Below, in pieces: positions 59,000 through 64,000 of a stretch of 64,000 bases of DNA. The notes under the pieces are model-generated. The model was not told the origin of the DNA and ran no database searches. It saw only the letters and a program-made list of their open reading frames with translations. Origin of the DNA: Protopterus annectens (taxonomy: Eukaryota > Chordata > Ceratodontiformes > Protopteridae). The stretch spans positions 871,456,478 through 871,520,477 of the forward strand of contig NC_056743.1 of assembly GCF_019279795.1 (NCBI RefSeq), in the 5' to 3' direction. Position numbers and translations under genes: made by a program. Each line of letters opens with the position of its first letter. Position 1 is the stretch's first letter.

Positions 59000-60380
59000 T
59001 GATCACCTCTGCAGCAGAAGGGCCAAACACTAAATTGCTATCTCAGGAAGAATTTTAAAATCGCATTTTAAAATGATCTGTGAAGTTCCGAGAATGCAAC
59101 CATGCAAATCTAATCAAGACAGTACCAGTAGCCATTACCTTGGCAGAACTATCATGCAGACTTTTCCTCACAAGAAGAAACTGTGGATAAACATTCCTCA
59201 TCCTTTCACAATAAGCCTGACAAACCACATTTCTTAAAATCAAAGATGCAGAAGTATGCACTTTTTCTGTATCTATCAATAATTTTCCCATCCTTATCAG
59301 AAAGAATAGGACTGGAATTAACTAAGTGCTTAACAGTAGTGGGATCAACTACAGCTACAGCTGCTGGGTCAGGTTTGGGAATAGTGTATTAAAAATTTAA
59401 AGACTACGTAACTTTATACATCATATCTGCCTTTTTAGAGGCAGCTTGGTGACTATCTGGAAAATTTCAGGCAGTAACATCCTGTAAAGAAGAACTGGAG
59501 GAATGGATGTAGGTTCTAGAAAATCCTTCTGTAGTATTTTCTGAGGGACTGAGAAACCTCAGTGGTCTTCCACCAAAAAATACTGACACATTCTAGCAAT
59601 ACTCTAAGAGAAAGAGAAACCTCCATAGGGAGAGTCAGAAACTGAACTCTCCTCAGAGTCTGACTCAGAAATCTGGAAAAAAAAACTGTATCCATCCCTG
59701 CATCTTCCTGTTCCGATTCAGAATCTTGAGTCTCTTCAGGAAAAGAGGAACCCTATTTATTTTACCAGAAACTACTTTACAAGAAGGATCAGTAGCCTGA
59801 ATTAAACCCTGAGCCAGAACCAATAAACTATTCCTATTCAAAGAAAATTTTGGGAGATTAGATACATGCTTGATTTTCTGTTTCTTTTTTACAGGAAATT
59901 TTGAGCCAACCACGTTTCTAATGGCAGCAGCAGCTTCCACAGGGATGGGCACAGTATGCTACCACAACAGGTAAACATTCACTGTTCCCGCTCTCGGTTC
60001 AACAAGAGGGGATCTCCCTTTCCCACTGAGGGTATTCCAACAGCAGCAGAGGATATGGCTAATCCCTGGTCCATAGTGAATGTAGGTCACAGAGGGATCC
60101 AGGGTAAAAGATAAGTGATTTGGGGTACAACAAATGGCCGCAGCAGAGTCATCCACCTACATCTAAGGCAAATTGCTAGCTCACTGTGGAGGCAAAGGCT
60201 AGTTGCTTTTTTTTTTCTTTTTTTAGGCTGGAAGAAGGACTGAACATAGTAACAATAGCCTGTTCTATGATCAAGATGAAAATGGTGCCTTTTTGCTGAG
60301 GAAGTCAAGAAGCAAATGCCAGTAAACATTTCCTGTCCATAAAAGTTACTTGTTTTGGCAGAATAAAATAGCAAAAAGCA
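59000..60380 (-). pseudogene. DIRS Y gag-like region
   Basis: Translated in pieces: FQPKKRKKK near the start, MPIPVEAAAAIRNVVGSKFP at 59952, SLNRNSLLVLAQGLIQATD, and near 59440 a KADMMYKV segment. These align with the gag-like segment of DIRS X (KKK, AVAAISNTVVPIYL, KADSIYKVPQS). The function by analogy is the structural nucleocapsid protein of DIRS elements. Frames are broken by several indels and stops. Confidence 0.65.
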
Positions 60381-60880
60381 CTTTAAAACACTATGTCAGC
60401 ATTACAAAAGTAAAATAAACACAATTTCTCCACAGGAAAAAATTATTTTAATTATTTTACACCACTTTTAAACTGACAAAAAACAGAGTTCAGTTTAAAA
60501 GCATGTAACAGTCTCAAGACAGTCAGTTAAAACACAATACGCAGAGTTTTAAAATAATTTTCCTAAAAAGAGGAAAAAAATAATACATCACCAAAACTAA
60601 GAAAATGGATGTTTTTACCCCAAAGGGAACTTATCTGCCCAGCAAAGGAAAACAAAACCAACCAAAGATCCACGAAGCCTCAGAGGAGTGTACTGTTCAG
60701 AGTCAGTAAAGCTTTAAAGGGCTTCATGCTCAGACTTGTATTTGGTCAGCTCAGTTCAAGCTGCCTGATAGTTTATGTGTATGGAGGGTACCCTGAAGCT
60801 TTGGAAGCTGTCTGTCTCTTATATCCTTGGCAGGATACAACCCCATCTAGATAAGGTTACTGTAGCAGAGACTTATGTTA

Positions 60881-62159
60881 TGAATAGAGAGACCCAGGCA
60901 TTATTCTTTGTAGTGCATGGAACTTTACCTGCTCCCGTGTACTACAAACACTGAGAAGGAGGAAGTGTAGTATCACTGTAACACACTTACTGCTGCCAAA
61001 TGAATGAAAAGCAGCCATCAGAAAAGAACCAGAGGAAGTTGTTAAACATTCAGACTTAAAGTCAGAAGTATTTAACAGCTTCCTGCTGCTATTCTGTGGT
61101 GACCACTGACCACTGTTAATGTTGTAACATGAGACTGGAGCTTAACACCAGTGAGGGGGGGCTTAACAAAAACAACGTTCAGATATGTCTTTTATTTCTT
61201 AGAATTGCCACCAAAATGATTACTCTTGTGATTAGTTTTGAGACTTTTACCTGTTTACAAAACTCTGTGATTCTGACACAGTCTCCTCATCTGGAGTCAT
61301 TTTCACCTGCCAGTAGTCAGCAAGGTGTTGAGTAGTGTTGGCATTGTTTACATGAAACTGAAATAGCACACAACAGTTTGACAGAAGGGTGCTTTAAATG
61401 GCTACCTTGAAATTTTTATACTAAAATGCCACACAGTTAAAAAAATTATAACCCTACTAATCAGATAAAATAGTTGGGGAACTTTTTTTTTAATTTCATT
61501 ATCTCTGCCCTTCCTTTCATTCTGATGGCTGTCCCAGTGCCCCATGTTCTTGCTGGGTCTACCAGCACTCCAATCAGTCCCTGGTCCAATACCCAAATTT
61601 TTATATGGGACTAGCAAAGATCTTAAGGGCATCTTGGGGGAGGGTACTGTCCAATATCCATCCAGGTTTTGTTTTTCCTTTTTTGACTTATCTTGTTTCT
61701 TCCTTCCTCCCCCTTTTGTGGACCTCATGGTTACATCCAAGGAGCAGGTGTGCAATGGATATGTGCAGTGTATTGCCTCACTTTCACAGCAGCTCAGCCA
61801 TGTCTCCAACCTTTTCCCCTCATCACACTATGCCTTTCATTAGTGATACACCAAGCGTCCACTAGGAATTATCAATGGAAACTTCTTAAACACTGATCAT
61901 CTTCCCAGGAATGGAAATGCCTATCCTTCCCTGACACTGCATCAGTCACCATATTCAGGGATTTATCCTTATATGCCAGTAGAGTGGTGGTAGGGGAATT
62001 ATTTTACATTAAAATACACTACAAAAGTATATGACTATCATGCATAGCACACTAAATTTAAAGCTCAGATTGCAAAATGAAAAATACACAGATGCACTTG
62101 GGGTGTGCATAGTACAGATGTCAAGTGACTGCAAGATTCTGACTCTTCATGCTTGTGCC
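60881..62159. other. Intergenic, no recognised feature
   Basis: Overlapping 65-135 codon frames at 61402-61896 on both strands show no recognisable domain. Confidence 0.5.
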
Positions 62160-63110
62160 TTTTAATGCCCTAATACATATCAGTAAGCAGAGAGGACCAA
62201 GTTCCTGCATCTAGAATACTTGTAGAGGTCAATGCTTTCCAAAATGTCATAGATGAAGTCAAGGCCTTGGTACAGTGTGCCTTCACCATGCCTGGAATAG
62301 TTTCATTGTGCTGGTAATAAAAATGATTAACATGGGACAACCATTTGGAAATAGTCTGCATTGACAGAGGTTGCCTCCTCTTCTTACTTTCACTAGAAAT
62401 GAACAACTTATTGGAAGTTCTGAAAGATGTTGTTCTGTAAGATAGTACCTGAGGTGTTAGTGGGCACCCAGGGTATGAACTATCTTTTATCCCTCATTTT
62501 TGGGTTCAGGGAAAAATACAAGAAGATGAATAGTTTGGCTTAAAGTCAGCTTAGATACCACTTTAGACATAAAGGATTCATTCTCAAAGAAACTCTGTCT
62601 CTGTAAAAAAATGAGATAAGGTTGATCCACCGTAAGAGCTTTCAACTCTGATATCCTTCTAGCAGAGGTCACAGCAACCAGTAAAATTATTTTCCATGTT
62701 AAGAACCTTAAGTCAGACAGATGAGATAATTCAAATGGAGCAAATATTAGCTTCTCCAATGCAAAATTAAGATCCCAAAGAGGAGCCATTGTTTTTCTTG
62801 GAGGTCTCTTATGCAATACACCTTTCAAGAACAGTTTTGAAATGAGACTGCCTTGAAAGAGGAGGATCCATGGGCAGACATGCAGAAATGGCTAACAAAC
62901 GAACCTTGATTGAGGAGTAAGGCAGGCCATAGGATTGTAACTCACACAAATATTGTAAAACCAGAGAAATGCTAGCCCTGAACTGGTGTTGATTATGTTC
63001 TTGGCTCCAACTAGAAAACTTATTCCATTTGCAAATATATGATTTTCTAGTATCAAGCTTTCTTGCCTCCATTAGAACCTTCTGCATGTCCTCAGTCAAC
63101 ATGTGCCTAA
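62160..63110 (-). pseudogene. DIRS copy Z: tyrosine recombinase fragment
   Basis: Three open pieces give an almost complete recombinase. They are KSYICKWNKFSSWSQEHNQH with the core-binding domain (62809-63102), DLNFALEKLIFAPFELSHLS with VTSARRISELKAL (first Arg, 62487-62828), and a C-terminal piece. The last has TISKWLSHVNHFY, AHCTKALTSSM and TWSSLLTDMY (62170-62406). The His-x-x-Arg box reads HCTK, so the second catalytic Arg is Lys; the final Tyr is present. It is closely related to the recombinase in DIRS Y and supplies the part missing there. The rest of this element is absent. Confidence 0.83.
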
Positions 63111-63229
63111 AACGTATTAAGGTCTTACCATCCAGGCAGTCAGCTGAAGTTAATAGGGGTGGGGATATACCAAATAGCTCTGCTCTTGTGTCAGTAGATC
63201 CAGTCTGAGGAATCTTGTGGTAATTGCCC

Positions 63230-64000
63230 CTACCCCATTGACAAATCTCTTTTTACAATTACTTTGTGTAACAATACTATCCTAGAAGTCGTCCCTAGTA
63301 CCAAACTGCTAGGTGTCATCATTGATGATAAACTAACCTTTCACTTTCATATCCACAGCAATATCAAAAAAACTCATCAAATGCTAGGTGCCCTATATTG
63401 ACATAACTATTTCCTCACTCTCACTGCCAAAAAGGCTTTCACCTCATCCTCCCTACTCTGCTTTATGGTGCTTCCATCCTTACCAACCTACAATCTTCCC
63501 TAAAAAGTAAGCTTGATTCCTGTTACAATACAATCACCAAATTTGGTACAAACTCTAAATATGCTACCCACCACTGCTCCTTGTTGCATAAACTGAATTG
63601 TCTAGAATCCCACCACCATCTTACTTACCTTCAGCTAACCACAGGCCACAAAATAATCTACCATCCTGAACATTGCCCTTCCCTTTCATCCATACTGACC
63701 GTGTACCAGCGCAATCACCACCTCAGGTCAGAAAACAAAATGTTGCTGTCTATAGAGAAACCCAAACTGTCAGCTGGCCAGATGCTGTACTCCTCTGCTG
63801 TCTCTAAATTATGGAATAACCTTCCTTCTTCTCTCAGATCAACCTGTAAGTCTGATTATTTTTAAAAAATCCGTAAAATTACATTTAGTCTCTAACTGGC
63901 AATGGTCCTGTACCCCACAAAAAAATCCCAACACCTAATTTACCACTATGGAACCTCTGTTTCTATTCTCAAAACGTTCCCACTTTTTTCTTTGTACCGT
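63230..64000 (+). pseudogene. LINE G: L2-like LINE RT C-terminus, runs off the window
   Basis: The frame TKLLGVIIDDKLTFHFHIHS begins near 63297, the conserved KxLGVxxD block after the RT palm. Broken segments follow and then a C-terminal SKLWNNLPSSLRSTCKSD near 63785-63860. It resembles the C-terminal region of LINE B but is more degraded. It is truncated by the window edge. Confidence 0.75.

Larger units (their letters stand above)
55990..60880 (-). mobile_element. DIRS copy Y: DIRS-like retrotransposon with inverted ends
   Basis: Both ends carry the same terminal sequence in opposite orientation. At 56030-56090 (+) it reads TATATCCCGGGGATACAACA then GCTAGTTTCCAAAGCTTCAG; at about 60780-60850 the - strand reads TATCCTGCCAAGGATATAAG then CAGCTTCCAAAGCTTCAGG. 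Inverted termini are the hallmark of DIRS elements, as opposed to LTR elements. Inside, on the - strand, are a gag-like region, RT, RNase H and a tyrosine recombinase. All frames are broken. Confidence 0.85.

Noticed and set aside
61402-61896. Overlapping 65-135 codon frames on both strands
   Set aside because: No conserved motif in any frame and no splice signals that would make one preferred.

Overview
The window is vertebrate nuclear DNA. It is intron-bearing, contains one recognisable conserved gene, and is otherwise dominated by retrotransposons and tandem repeats. The mixture of CR1/L2-type LINEs with esterase-type ORF1, Penelope-like elements with GIY-YIG endonucleases, DIRS-like tyrosine-recombinase retrotransposons and tRNA-headed SINEs suggests a non-mammalian, non-avian vertebrate with a mid-to-large genome, such as a non-teleost fish, a lungfish or an amphibian. 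The species cannot be fixed from the sequence alone.

Region 1 (1-7.4 kb) carries the last four exons of a pancreatic serine protease on the + strand, closest to chymotrypsin-like elastase 2 (CELA2). The exons are at 302-438, 1697-1842, 4889-5041 and 7252-7269, with a poly(A) signal at 7380-7385. The upstream exons (signal peptide, activation site, catalytic His) lie outside the window. The introns hold microsatellites and a 68-bp minisatellite.

Region 2 (7.4-23 kb) is intergenic. It holds several minisatellites (44, 62, 113, 72 and about 84 bp), a tRNA-headed SINE inserted inside the 62-bp array, a decayed LINE copy (13.1-15.5 kb), and a diverged tandem array (20.4-22.5 kb) interrupted by two SINEs.

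Region 3 (23-37 kb) is a LINE cluster. An L2-like element on the - strand (LINE B, 3' half 23.35-25.2 kb, 5' half 29.93-32.1 kb) is split by a nearly full-length CR1-type element (LINE A, 25.2-29.9 kb, - strand) that has an esterase ORF1, an EN-RT ORF2 and tandem 5' monomers. A related copy (LINE C) follows on the + strand at 32.4-35.66 kb, and a 3' fragment (LINE E) at 36.2-36.7 kb.

Region 4 (37-49 kb) holds two adjacent minisatellites, one unassigned candidate coding exon (41992-42089), a decayed Penelope-like element (43.2-46.56 kb) whose 3' end can fold as a hammerhead ribozyme, and a 350-bp element with long terminal inverted repeats (46958-47307).

Region 5 (50-64 kb) is DIRS territory: a rearranged copy (50.1-51.85 kb, +), a longer copy with inverted ends (about 56.0-60.9 kb, -) and a recombinase fragment (62.2-63.1 kb, -). 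Between and around them are a second, nearly open Penelope-like element, a chimeric SINE, and an L2-like fragment running off the end.

The main biological theme is LINE-SINE parasitism. Two different SINE tails in this one window match the 3' ends of two different resident LINE families. No host gene other than the CELA2-like one is securely identified, and no previously unknown multi-gene system is evident.
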